From NCBI GenBank assembly GCA_032622095.1, contig CP136062.1, positions 153,880,875 to 153,944,874 of the forward strand: a stretch of DNA of 64,000 bases, read 5' to 3'. A model generated the notes under the pieces. The model worked only from the letters and a program-made list of their open reading frames with translations, was not told the origin of the DNA and did not search any database. The stretch comes from Siphonodentalium dalli. Taxonomy: Eukaryota > Mollusca > Scaphopoda > Gadilida > Siphonodentaliidae. Position numbers and translations under genes: made by a program. This document shows positions 21,901-32,040 of the stretch, piece by piece (position 1 is the stretch's first letter; each line of letters starts with the position of its first letter).

Positions 21901-23382
21901 ACTTTGTCTGGTAATACCAACTCTTATGTAGCTTTTAAAATTATGAGAATAAAACCACCAAATTCTCTTCAGTATATTATGAAGAATAATAGCAAGGTAC
22001 AGCCACATGTACATGTACCTGGTGTTGCCATTGCCAAAGAAAGTAACCTGAATCATGCGAATATTCCGCCTACACGTACATGCATGGTCAAGCCATTTGG
22101 AAATTTTGTGTCAAATGTGTAGCATTACGAAACTTGTGGCAAAGTGGAATAATCCACTGTCTGTGAATAGTATGTGTTATTGCCACACATGACTGAAAAC
22201 ATCTAATTCTTTTTCTCAAAGCACAACAAGTGCATTGATGACATAATCTTGAGGCATGCTGTTAGGAGTTTTATATGATTTCGATATGTCGCCGACTTGA
22301 CTTTATTCAATATAATTTTCAATAGAGGTATACATTTTGATTAGTACTACCTGCGACAAGCGTATGGTCTGAACAGTATTGGCGTATGGCATTACAATAT
22401 TAATGGGATGAATATAATTTTAAAAAAATGGCGTGACTTCATTGACAAGTGCCGTGTATCTGATAGTGTCAAAATAATTATCGGAACACCAGCGAACACG
22501 ATTCACTTTGAGTAAGCGCATCGTTACAATTTAAGAAACTGATATTTGCTGGTTGTTTTATTGGGGTTTATGGTCGTTTTAGCTGCTATGTCACATCATG
22601 GCATATCACTCAGGTTTACAGGTCGATGAAAGGCTGTGCAGAGGATATATTTCACTGAGAATAAATCACTGAACACAGAAAAGCAATTGACAAACTTTCC
22701 CAATTACATGTACATGAATCCCTGTGTGTGCCAGATTCGAATCAGTTTCACCATCACTAATTGGAATGGCTTATGTTTGTCTAATGCAACACACACCTTA
22801 CCAAATGAGCCACTTTGTGCCCCCACTTATATTGGATATAATTATGATTGTTGAAATATGTTTGAATAAAACGTCTAAAAATATGCCTAAACTATTCCCT
22901 CTCTCAAGTGATAATTGACAACATGGCACAATTTTAAGTTCAAGGTCACCAAAAACATTCCAACTTTCATATAAAGCCCCCAAATATTACGATGTTAGTC
23001 ATATTATGTCTCCCCGGTGTGGAGTAATAAATAATATGCACAATCCATACCCTTTTAGCTCCCGTATGCACATTCCAGGCAACCTATAGTGAAAATTCAT
23101 GTTGATGACCTTGACCTTGATCTCAAGGTCATATGAGGGGGTCTGCCAATTTGGGTCTCGCTTCGAACTGAACCCCCATGGTCTACTCTATATGTGTGCC
23201 AATTTTCATGTTTTTATCCAAATTTGCACACCCCATCAGCTTACAGCCCCCACTATAATATAGGTTCCCTACTTAAAATGATATCAACCCCAAATTCCTA
23301 GTTAATGGTATTTAACCTAAATTTGTTGCAGTTTTCAAGGAAAATACCTGACAGAGTAAATTATTAATCTGTTGTTGATATA

Positions 23383-23826
23383 TGTGACCCGCCATATCAA
23401 ATCCAGTCGTAAGTCAGGATTTTTTTACCCTGTGCCAATGCATTCTCTTATATATGCGAGTCGACCATAGGTCGCCTCGCATATATAAGAGAATGCATTG
23501 GCCTAACAATTTTTTATCATTTTTTTTTAAATAAATGTTTCTGACAATTTTTAGGACATAAAATAAAAAACATCCATTACCCTGCAGGGAGCCCCACACA
23601 TATATAGAAGCATTTAGAATAGTGTCGTCTGCTCATGTTTGTCTGGGGCTCTGTATGGGTGAAATTATAAAATTGTTAAAATTATTAAAATTGTAAAAAT
23701 TGTTAGGCCAATGCATTCTCTTATATATGCGAGGCGACCTATGGTCGACTCGCATATATAAGAGAATGCATTGGCACAGGGTAAAAAAATCCCAACTTAC
23801 GACTGGATTTGATACGACGGGTCACA
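23383..23826. mobile_element. T-G MITE, full length (444 bp)
   Basis: TGTGACCCGCC and GGGTCACA ends with TA on both sides (23381-23382, 23827-23828). Same middle segment as 12364 but in opposite orientation. Confidence 0.85.
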
Positions 23827-24180
23827 TATGTCTAACTTAAGTTTTATGCAATCTCAATTTATATGGGATAATGGGAGTCTCCTAAATGGGAGAACAGGTA
23901 TCTTCATAAAATCCCTTCATCTTTCCTAATCAATGCATAAACTGTTCCAGGTAATTACTCTTGATTCAGCAATATACAGTGTAAATCATCAATCGGTTGT
24001 TAATAACAGAGCCTTTATCTGCATGTTCAAGTGTCCAATCAAAATTATGCCATCTAAATTTATATGGGAATTTCCTCATAGGGAGTGGTGTCTCTGAAAA
24101 ATCATTTGATTCTTCCCTGATCAAACTGAGAGCTTTTTGCAACATTGAAATTTATAGGATTCCATGTCTGTGTAAATGTT

Positions 24181-25227
24181 GGTGCACACGATTCCGGTTG
24201 TCCCCGATTAATCCAGCTGCAGGATAATTTGGGGACAATCGGGACCGTGTGTGCCTAACAATCTAGCCGATTTTGTCAGATCCAATTTAATCGGATGGAT
24301 CAAACTGAGTTTGATTTCATCGAAGAGAATCCGGCTCGTGACAATGGCAATGCGCGTGTTTTCCTTGTCACATGATCGTCACATGACCAAAACCTCATTC
24401 AAAATGTCGGAATAGTTAGCAGCAACTACTATTCGAAATTATAATAAAGAAATTCTCGCCGATCGACAAGGAACAACGCCTGGTAGACCTGTGGGCAGAA
24501 AATGAGTGCCTGTATTATAATTGCAACAAGAGGGCGGCAGCTGTGGAAAGATCTATTACACCATTTTACAGCTATTGCTCAAGACCTCAATATATTATTA
24601 ATATTATTTAATTTATCAATAATAAATACTAGTCTTTAGAAATACATATTAACCCTTTACCCAACAGAAGGGCCCTGTGCCAATGCATTCTCTTATATAT
24701 GCGAGTCGACCATAGGTCGCCTCGCATATATAAGAGAATGCATTGGCTTAACACATTAAAAATTATAAAATTGTTTAAGATTGTAAGAAAAAATGGTAAA
24801 ACGTGTTAATTTTTTTTTTTTAGGCCAATGCATTCTCTTATATATGCGAGGCGACCTATGGTCGACTCGCATATATAAGAGAATGCATTGGCACAGGGTA
24901 TAACTGTAACTATCACAATGTGGTCAAGGAGCCGGTTCCAATGATATCCATATGTGTATGGTTCTATTGAGACAGACCGAAGATATTTTAGGCTGTTGAA
25001 GCTTTATTTGGCCGGTTTTGGCCGGTTTGTTGGGTAAAGGGTTAATATAAACCACCATGGCTAGCTATAGTTACTGGCTAGATAGGCTGACCACACCAGT
25101 TGGCTATATAGACTAAAGTGACCATAGCATGACCGGAGTGAAAATCCGACCCCCACATTTTATCGGGCCCGATTTATCCAGCAGCCAGATTTAACCGGGT
25201 ACAATTGAGACCGTGTGCGCCGACACT
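24181..25227. mobile_element. ~1-kb element with ~50-bp TIRs, hosting a pB-A
   Basis: The left end GGTGCACACGATTCCGGTTG and on to ATTAATCCAGCTGCAGGAT is complemented at the right by ATCCAGCAGCCAGATTTAAC through GAGACCGTGTGCGCC. A second copy of the end (GGGACCGTGTGTGCC, 24241-24256) forms a short hairpin at the left. Removing the pB-A at 24653-25041 leaves about 650 bp. Confidence 0.6.
24653..25041. mobile_element. pB-A MITE, reverse orientation (389 bp)
   Basis: TTAA at 24649-24652 and 25042-25045. Both hairpins are intact (24675-24747, 24822-24893). Confidence 0.85.
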
Positions 25228-25429
25228 AACAGCACACTTAAATCTGCACTTACAATGGTTGACTGCCTCAAACTCGGGAACCACAAATCATAATGAGTGG
25301 TTTGTCTTCAACATAAGAATCACTTAATAAGCTTCCCTGATCAATGCACAATCTGTTTTTTGTAAACAGTATATGAGGACATTTGCATTCTGAAATAGAC
25401 GGAGAATGTAAATGTTTTGCACCATTTAA

Positions 25430-25705
25430 CCCTTTCAGTGCCAGGGGCCGATCTCATCGGCCCTAATTTACAGTCTGTAAAATCGGCCCTAAAAAATAAA
25501 AAAATAATGTCTGTTAAAGAATATAAGAAAAAATGATTAAAATTGTAAAAAATTGTAAAAAATAATAAGAAATGATGAAAAATTGTTAGGCCAATGCATT
25601 CTTTTATATATGCGAGGCGACCTATGGTCGACTCGCATATATAAGAGAATGCATTGGCACAGGGTATATGGGTTGATACAAAAATCGGACTTGGCACTCA
25701 AAGGG
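25430..25705. mobile_element. pB-B MITE (276 bp)
   Basis: TTAA at 25426-25429 and 25706-25709. One hairpin (25590-25656). An internal repeat of GGCCCTAA occurs on both sides of the AATTTACAGTCTG motif. Confidence 0.85.
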
Positions 25706-25875
25706 TTAAAATGGTTTTATAAATGGCTCTTGTGTTGCATAATACTAATTGGATCATAGAATGGTGATGTGGGGGTGTAAAATTGAACATGAACCATTAT
25801 GACTTAATTCACTCTGATAACAGTCCACTTCTTCCTAATAATCAAATAGGGAGAAGTGACTTCTCCAACTTTTAA

Positions 25876-26100
25876 CCCTTTGAGTGCCAGGTTGATTTTT
25901 GTATCAACCCATATACCCTGTGCCAATGCATTCTCTTATATATGCGAGTCGACCATAGTTAGTCTCGCATATATAAGAGAATGCATTGACCTAACAATTT
26001 TTTTTTTTTTTTACAATTTTAATAATTTATTCTTATATTCTTTAACAGACTTATTTTGTAGGTTTAGGGCCGATGAGATCGGCCCCTGGCACTCAAAGGG
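25876..26100. mobile_element. pB-B MITE (225 bp)
   Basis: TTAA at 25872-25875 and 26101-26104. It is in the opposite orientation to the copy 170 bases upstream. The loop has diverged (CCATAGTTAGTCTC). Confidence 0.85.
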
Positions 26101-26284
26101 TTAAACCTTTAGGCTAGACCCTGCTAGATCCCTCTCGACAGTACAGAGCACTTCCGTACTAACATAGGGTGGATATTTCAACTTTGGAATCCCAAATTCC
26201 TGGTGAATGAAATGTCTTCAAACTAAATTGTTCGCTGTTCAAATAAAAATTTCTCCCAATTTGCCCTCTTGTCTGGTCCCTGAG

Positions 26285-26365
26285 AATACGGTTCCCAGAG
26301 GGTGAATGCTAGCCTGCTGTGCAAGATAGCGTCACTAAATTCACCCTCTGGAGACCCAGGGACAA
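26285..26365. mobile_element. GAG-family fold-back fragment
   Basis: GGTTCCCAGAGGGTGAATGC and AAATTCACCCTCTGGAGACC form a single fold-back without the outer arms. Confidence 0.65.
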
Positions 26366-26879
26366 ATACAGAGATTTTTTGGTGACACCTGTTTTCTCCG
26401 ATGAGAATGTCCCCATATAATTTTAGATGACAGTTGTTCTGATAAAACATTTGACGTGCTCTAAAGACCCTATTTCAACTGCAGATTTACAATTTACACA
26501 ATGTATTGTTAAATTATTAATTAAGCCTTGGAAAAAGTTGAAAATTCATGTTGATAAAATACTGTCCACTAGAAATTTGGGGACATTTGGGCTTCTAGAG
26601 TTTGGGCACCCAAACATGTAACAGGTAACTAAACAGCCCTGGATATTTCCCTGGGAGACCTCATTCTGCAAATGTCTGACATGTTAAATTCAGGCTTTCT
26701 CAGTTTGCCCAAATGTCCTCAAATATTTAGGTACATGGTAGATATTTGGCACAACTGTATTTTATAAGTACTTGTCTCCGAGACATGCCGAGCGTAATTG
26801 CCCTGTGTACATGCCTGGGATTATATAAGGCACCAATTTTTGGAAGCTGCATAAGTTTTTGAGACAATGCACATTGTAT

Positions 26880-26950
26880 TGATTGGGTGGGATTTGAACC
26901 CCTGCCCATTACGGCGAGTGCACCTTGCGAATCATGGTCCGACGTCAATA
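26880..26950 (-). repeat. tRNA-like sequence, probably a SINE head or pseudogene
   Basis: On the minus strand, GGCAGGGGTTCAAATCCCAC resembles a T-arm/B-box. Upstream of it GGTGCACTCGCCGTAATGG resembles an anticodon-side arm. No complete cloverleaf could be drawn, so I do not call a functional tRNA. Confidence 0.35.
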
Positions 26951-27214
26951 CCCCACAGTTTGTAACTTGATCAGTGTAAAATCACGGGATCTTTAGGTTG
27001 AAAGCATAACATTCACTAGAAATTGGGTTTGATAGGGACAATTCAGCGTTCTAGACCCCTCTCAGAGTACAGAGTACTTCCTCACTAATAGAGGGTCCCT
27101 ATCTCAAACTCTTCATGTTATCTGAATTCTCAGGAGAAGGGGGAATATGGAACTGTAACAGATTGAATTGGAAATTATGTTTGATTATCTGGAGTGATAA
27201 AACTTCTTATGGTC

Positions 27215-27305
27215 TTTTGGGCCTGCCATCTCCAGTTAATGCATGTTACGGGGACCCCTGGGATCCGCCATCTCCAGTTAATGCATGTTACAGGGAACCC
27301 TGAGA
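27215..27305 (+). repeat. short tandem duplication (~48 bp x 2)
   Basis: GCCATCTCCAGTTAATGCAT followed by GTTACGGGGACCCC occurs twice, at 27225 and 27268, with few differences. Confidence 0.7.
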
Positions 27306-27648
27306 CCATATTTTGAGGTATTTATCATATCATTCACTCAAACTGATTGCTTGTCTTGATATGGAATGTTATTTACTGTATCCAACCCAAAGTGCTGTGT
27401 CTATTATATATAAATGAGCAATATGGAATTGGGTTTCTCAGTCAGAAACTGGGGGTCTCTGGTGGCTCAGTTGGTTTGGTGAATATCAAATTAGGCTGTG
27501 ATAAACACAAAGTAGAATTGTAACAATGCACCCACCATATGTATCATAATTTTTCTCATGATAAGATATACGTATATTCACTTTAGACTTAAAAATTATT
27601 GAAAATTTTAACCCGCAATGATGTGAATGGTGGCCTGGTTTAATGATA

Positions 27649-27895
27649 CTTAAAGGTACTCAATCCGATTCGATGGTCCCCATATAATCAGATTTCAACA
27701 ACAACATTTTTAGAATTTGGCCTTATTATCACAGAAATCCTCCTCATTTTAGAGTTATCCATCTTCATCCGCAATTTGGTCTGATACCGTCGGCTCGTCG
27801 ACTGTTTACTGGACCACAAATAATTCTTGATGGTGAAAATAATAGATTTAAAAAATCGATATCTAATAACTATGAGCTTTGATAGGTGGGTTAGT
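27649..27895 (+). repeat. interspersed repeat Q, copy 2 (partial)
   Basis: TTAAAGGTACTCAATCCGAT, GGTCCCCATATAATCA, TTTTAGAGTTATCCATCTTC and GAGCTTTGATAGGTGGGTT align with 3269-3660 and 51337-51670. The 3' end is missing. Confidence 0.65.
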
Positions 27896-28519
27896 CTGTC
27901 CGTCCATCCGCTCTCATCATAGCTACATTGTGGGGTATGCGGTCAAGAATAAGGTACATTGTGGGGTGATTTTGAATTGTGGTTGATGTCCAGATTTATT
28001 CACATTTATTCATTTGGATATTTTGTTATCATGTTTATGATGACACATCCCTTACCTGTATAGTATTTGGTATCAATTAGTTGACCCGTTTAGAAATTAT
28101 TAACACTTTCCATCCACCAATGATCTATCTGATGCAATAAGTATTTTTTGTGCATATTTTATGTGCAGGTTTATGATGACACACCCCTCACCTGTTTAGT
28201 TTTTGATATCGATTTGTTGAAGAATTATCCCTTCCCACACATGTCATAGACACTTGCTATCCGGTGCAAAAAAATCAAAAACTTTGTATCTGATCTTCCT
28301 CATGTTCCTTAAGGGGTTTCCACCCCTGAGCTATGTCAGTAGATGGAAATTTTCAGACCTGAAAATCCGAGGAGAATCAGAATCATGATTCTCATTTTGA
28401 TTCTCGCTAAAAGTCTTGATTCCCTAGGACAGAAACACTATGTTTTGATTCTCGCCAAATTTGATGGATTTTAGGGCCTGAAGTTTAGATGGACCTACAC
28501 AGAAAACTACTTAATTGTT

Positions 28520-28740
28520 AAGCTAGTTCACCACATGAAGGAATCTATACTATCTGAAGACCACACATCAAGCATATTATATAACAATAAAAATGTCAAA
28601 AAGATGACTCTAATCATGGTTTTAGAAGGGAAGAGCGGTCTCAGCAAGTATACAAATTGAGTGGAAATAAATAACTGCCATAAAAAGTAGATGATCTGAA
28701 CTAGTAAAAGGGTGGAAAGGCAATTTAATTGAGTTCATTA
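28520..28740 (+). repeat. paralogue of 10110-11230 without its insertions
   Basis: Matches the flanks of the elements at 10169, 10501 and 10980 in order (GAAGGAATCTATACTATCTG, AACAATAAAAATGTCA, CAAATTGAGTGGAAATAAAT, GGGTGGAAAGGCAATTTAAT). It therefore serves as the pre-insertion state. Confidence 0.75.
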
Positions 28741-30070
28741 CTGCTTCAAGATTCTCAACATTATGTTAGGTGTGACTGTGTGCTAGAAAATTGTGAGACG
28801 CCATTTAAAACCATTAACTGTTTGGTTTTCGGTATCTTGGTTGATTGGCTTAGAATATATTTTCATATTACATGTTCAAGTTTATGATGGGAAAACCGCT
28901 CATAGGTATGTTAAACTTATTTAACCCATGTAATGATGTACTTTGCCCTTTAGCACATGTGGATATATTCTGGTCTTATGTCATATAACATCTCTTTCCA
29001 CTCATCTTCACTTTTCATGTACAGGTGTATATTCAGTTCCAGATTGATGGTTTTGATTGTGGTAGTGAGTATGTTTGAAGGTATGGGTTAAACATCTGCT
29101 GATCGTGATCGGCCTCTCATTGACTATTTTTGTTGTTATATTTTTCCCTCCTGCATCTACTTTTTTCCCACCCAAATGTTCGTACACCAGGCTATTACGA
29201 ATCATACGTGACACATTGTGGAGCAACCACACATGATGTGCCTCAAATTTGCCTTTTTTTGGCGACATAACACTAAGAATAATTTATGTAACATCATGCA
29301 GTGGTCACGATGGAGACGGCATGCCAAATTGACAAGACGTGTCGTGGATTGTAAAAGCTTGTCTGGATTATCGTCATGACTTCTTAATTTTTCGTTTTCA
29401 TTAAGCTGACCAACGAAATTGGTCTAAATGAAATTAATAGACTTAAATCACATGTGAATTCGTCGTAGGCCTAAGTTGTGAAGTAGTTACTTTCATTTTT
29501 ATCGTGAATCTTCATTTCCAATTCCGCATTTTTTGCAATCTCCACACGGTTGCTAACCGGAAGTCACGTGACAATTTCTCCAAAATCTATACCCGCGATC
29601 TTGAAAAATCACTGATGGATATAAAAAAAATTATATGACGTCATTCACCTGCCTTAGGTATAAGCACCCTTGGTGGTTGCTATAATATCTGTCTGTCTAT
29701 GGACCAAAAAGAGGCATTTAATGTCCCTCTCTGAACACAAAATGGACAACACACAATTTTTATGAAGAAATTATATTTATAATTAATATTTAAAATATAA
29801 ACAAAAGACATCATTTCATTAAATAACTACACAGACCCTGAATAAATTGTCATTTGGAAACTTATTTCAAATGAGTTTTCAAACTATGTAGCACTTAAAG
29901 GGGTACTGTACACTTTATCTGATAATTTATGTGCCCGGGGATGGCCATCTCCTTTTATACTCAACAGAATATATGCAACAAATTATTGGTTTTGAGCCTT
30001 GAATTTGTGCAAAAATACTCATAAATCCATGTTGAAACTGCCCCTTTACCATGTTTCTTTGTATTTTCAG
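28741..30070. other. no gene recognised upstream of the 30071 exon
   Basis: About 1.3 kb of AT-rich intron ending in the polypyrimidine tract and acceptor at 30061-30070. No repeat module was identified. Confidence 0.5.
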
Positions 30071-30139
30071 AGTTTGAATTATGACACCTGTGAGAATGAG
30101 TTGTATATCAAAGAATGGGAGAAACACAAAAGAAACAAG
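30071..30139 (+). CDS. CLCN7-like: CLC exon 3: pre-membrane SLNYD motif
   Basis: A 69-nt, 23-codon, phase-0 exon with acceptor TTGTATTTTCAG and donor GTATGT. The translation starts SLNYDTCENELYIKEWEK and ends HKRNK. It corresponds to the conserved ESLDYD-x-x-x-N segment just before helix B in ClC-6 and ClC-7, placed at the cytosolic face. The cysteine after YDT is as in ClC-6; the EN pair is as in ClC-7. A GAG-family MITE begins only 33 bases after the exon. Confidence 0.85.
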
Positions 30140-30171
30140 GTATGTTATCCGATTCAATATTCTATGTTAAG

Positions 30172-30564
30172 CAAGCCTGCAAATAGCGCTAGCGCGTGTC
30201 TGTCATTTGCAGAATGAGGTCCCCAGAGGGTGAATTTAGTGACGCTATCCCGCATAGCGGGCTAGCATCACTAAATTCACCCTCTGGGGACCTCATTCTG
30301 CTAAGGCCCTCAACTGCTATGGCAGACCTAGGATCAGATTGAAGTTCCCCAGTTGAAGTTGGTGATGTTCACTCATTGGGCGCCTCGATTATGGATTTTA
30401 TCTTCTGCAAATTAGGGGATATAGAAACTTTCCAGATGGAAAACGTAACTAAAAACAATGTTAATTTGATACCATAGATACTTCCCAGATGCGGGATAGC
30501 GTCACTAAATTCACCCTCTGGGGACCTCATTCTGCAAATGACAGACACGCTATTTGCAGGCTTG
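30172..30564. mobile_element. GAG-family element, full length (393 bp)
   Basis: Ends CAAGCCTGCAAATAGCG and CGCTATTTGCAGGCTTG are exact complements, followed inward by GTGTCTGTCATTTGCAGAAT. A fold-back module at the left end, a single arm at the right, and a shared spacer (GATCAGATTGAAGTTCCCCA) make it the best reference copy of this family. Confidence 0.8.
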
Positions 30565-30847
30565 ATGTTAAGCCTTTCATGATGGGAGTTGCTCTGGTGC
30601 TGTATTACATATCCTGTGCAGTGCATGTATTCTCTTAAATATGCGAGCTTCGCATATATAAGTGCATTCTCCCATATATAAGTGCATTCTCTTATATATG
30701 TGAGTCTCCCATAGGGAGCCTTGCATATATAAGAGAATGCTCTGGCTTACACAGTGAACGTAAATTATGTTAGGCCAATGTATCCTCTTATATATGCTCC
30801 TATGGGAGACATGCGTATATAAGAGAATTTATTAATTAGCTATCAGT

Positions 30848-30978
30848 TATAGGCCGCAATAGGTAGAACGCTGCCCGCGTCATACGTAACAAAAAGTCGG
30901 CCAATACGTAGAAAACGCAGCCAATAAGTAACAAAAAGTCGGCCAATAAGTAGAAAACGCGGCCAATAAGTCAAGGTG
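30848..30978 (+). repeat. minisatellite, ~35-39 bp unit
   Basis: AACAAAAAGTCGGCCAATA and TAGAAAACGCGGCCAATAAG alternate three times with small differences. Confidence 0.75.
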
Positions 30979-31309
30979 ACATACATGATGTCATACGTAA
31001 TTAGCTCGATCATCAAAGAATGGTGGGTCGACGGAAGATAGATTGCAGTTGATTTCGGATGAATTACGGACAGTCACTGTTTTTGGGAGTAAATATACAT
31101 GTACGTGGATGAACTACATGTATCCTTATCAATATCATTCCCATGCAGTGGAAACTGACAGTACTGTGAAATCGCTGCAAGCTCTTCACAAAGTTCACAA
31201 GAATAAAAATTGTTAATTTAATAAAACACAAAATAGTATATCTATATCAATATTCAGTCTGTGAAACAATTATTACATTGTTGCTAATTAATAAAATACT
31301 TATTAATTG

Positions 31310-31437
31310 GTTGTTTCCACATACTGACCGAGTTATGAGGCCTCGGTCTGTCGTATTAGCCTTCGGCCTGCGGCCTCAGGCCAATACGACAGACCTCGGC
31401 CTCATAACTCAGCCAATATGGAAACAACCAATTAATA
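31310..31437. repeat. 128-bp near-perfect palindrome
   Basis: TTAATTGGTTGTTTCCACAT and GAGTTATGAGGCC, CGGTCTGTCGTATT on the left are complemented on the right, with the loop TTCGGCCTGCGGCCTCA. It could extrude a cruciform. It may be a fold-back transposon end. Confidence 0.75.
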
Positions 31438-31649
31438 ACATATAGCATTGACACATGGTTTTCATAAAAGCAAGACGCTCCAGTCATGGTATGGTTAATA
31501 TCAGAGCCATGGTTCGATTCATCATTTACAGGTGATTCTGGCAATATGCTTGAAAAGTTTGTAATATACCAAATGTGCTGCTGATATCCCTCATCAATCA
31601 CTTGCTTTAAATGTGTTTAATGTTTATTATATATAGAATATGTAGCTTG

Positions 31650-31849
31650 TGTTGTCGCTTAAACTTTTTATGTCGGTGATGCAGCCCTCATAATTGGCTA
31701 CGGCAATCGGCAATGCCGAAGCCATTTGCTGAAGCAAACTGGGCCACGATAAAGGGTTGCCATAGCAGATTGCTGAAGCCAAACAATCTGAATTAAAAGG
31801 GCTGGTGATGGGGATTTCCCGAGTCGACATAAACAGTTTAAGCGACAAC
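31650..31849. mobile_element. short TIR element carrying a nested 123-bp MITE
   Basis: TTGTCGCTTAAACTTTTTAT and ATAAACAGTTTAAGCGACAA are the inverted ends. Without the nested element the host is only about 70 bp, almost all TIR. Confidence 0.65.
31682..31804. mobile_element. 123-bp MITE, second copy, 6-bp target duplication
   Basis: Same ends and length as 19475-19597. GTGATG is repeated on both sides (31676-31681, 31805-31810). Confidence 0.8.
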
Positions 31850-32040
31850 ATTAACTACATATTTTATTTATCCATCGCACAAAACTTGCCTTTTGTGAAG
31901 TAAATCTGTCATTTTCCTCAGTTTTACATTCGTTACTTCGATGACAGCCTTACATTTATTAGGTCATGCAAATTAATTAGCATTCATGACGTGCAAAAAC
32001 CGGAGTGCAGCTTTGAGCGAAATAGTTCGTTGGTTTTTTT

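Larger units (their letters stand above)
18200..23285. mobile_element. ~5-kb block bounded by ~250-bp imperfect inverted repeats
   Basis: Left end 18200-18440 and right end 23050-23285 are inverted copies. GTGCAAAATTGGATAAAAGT, GAGCGAGACCCAAGC and TGACCTTGAGGTCAAGGTCA on the left correspond to ATCCAAATTTGCAC, TTGGGTCTCGCTTCG and TGACCTTGATCTCAAGGTCA on the right. The interior has no transposase frame that I can recognise. It may be one large non-autonomous element or two solo repeats in opposite orientation. Confidence 0.5.
17370..27130 (+). repeat. diverged tandem duplications filling intron 2
   Basis: Related segments recur at about 17400-17740, 23280-23340, 23870-24170, 25250-25420, 26145-26225 and 27060-27130. 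The best pair is 17583-17660 and 26146-26224, sharing CACTAACATAGGGTGAGTGT-like sequence, then CTCAACCTCGGAACATCAAA versus CAACTTTGGAATCCCAAATT. Another pair is 17661-17738 and 25290-25410 (CCTGATCAATACA, GACATTTGCA, GAGAATGTAAA). They look like an old tandem array now broken up by MITEs. Confidence 0.55.
30569..31497. mobile_element. pB-C MITE interrupted by ~600 bp
   Basis: The left arm (TTTCATGATGGGAGTTGCTC) and degraded hairpins run to about 30828. The right arm (GACACATGGTTTTCATAAAA, GCTCCAGTCATGGTATGGTT) resumes at 31446. The inserted segment carries a minisatellite (30848-30978) and a palindrome (31310-31437). Confidence 0.6.

Noticed and set aside
21518-21931. 137-codon open frame on the + strand
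   Set aside because: It lies in diverged minisatellite-like sequence with overlapping open frames on the other strand, no splice sites and no recognisable domain.
26880-26950. Functional tRNA gene
   Set aside because: A B-box-like segment is visible but no acceptor or anticodon stem pairs convincingly; a SINE or pseudogene is more likely.
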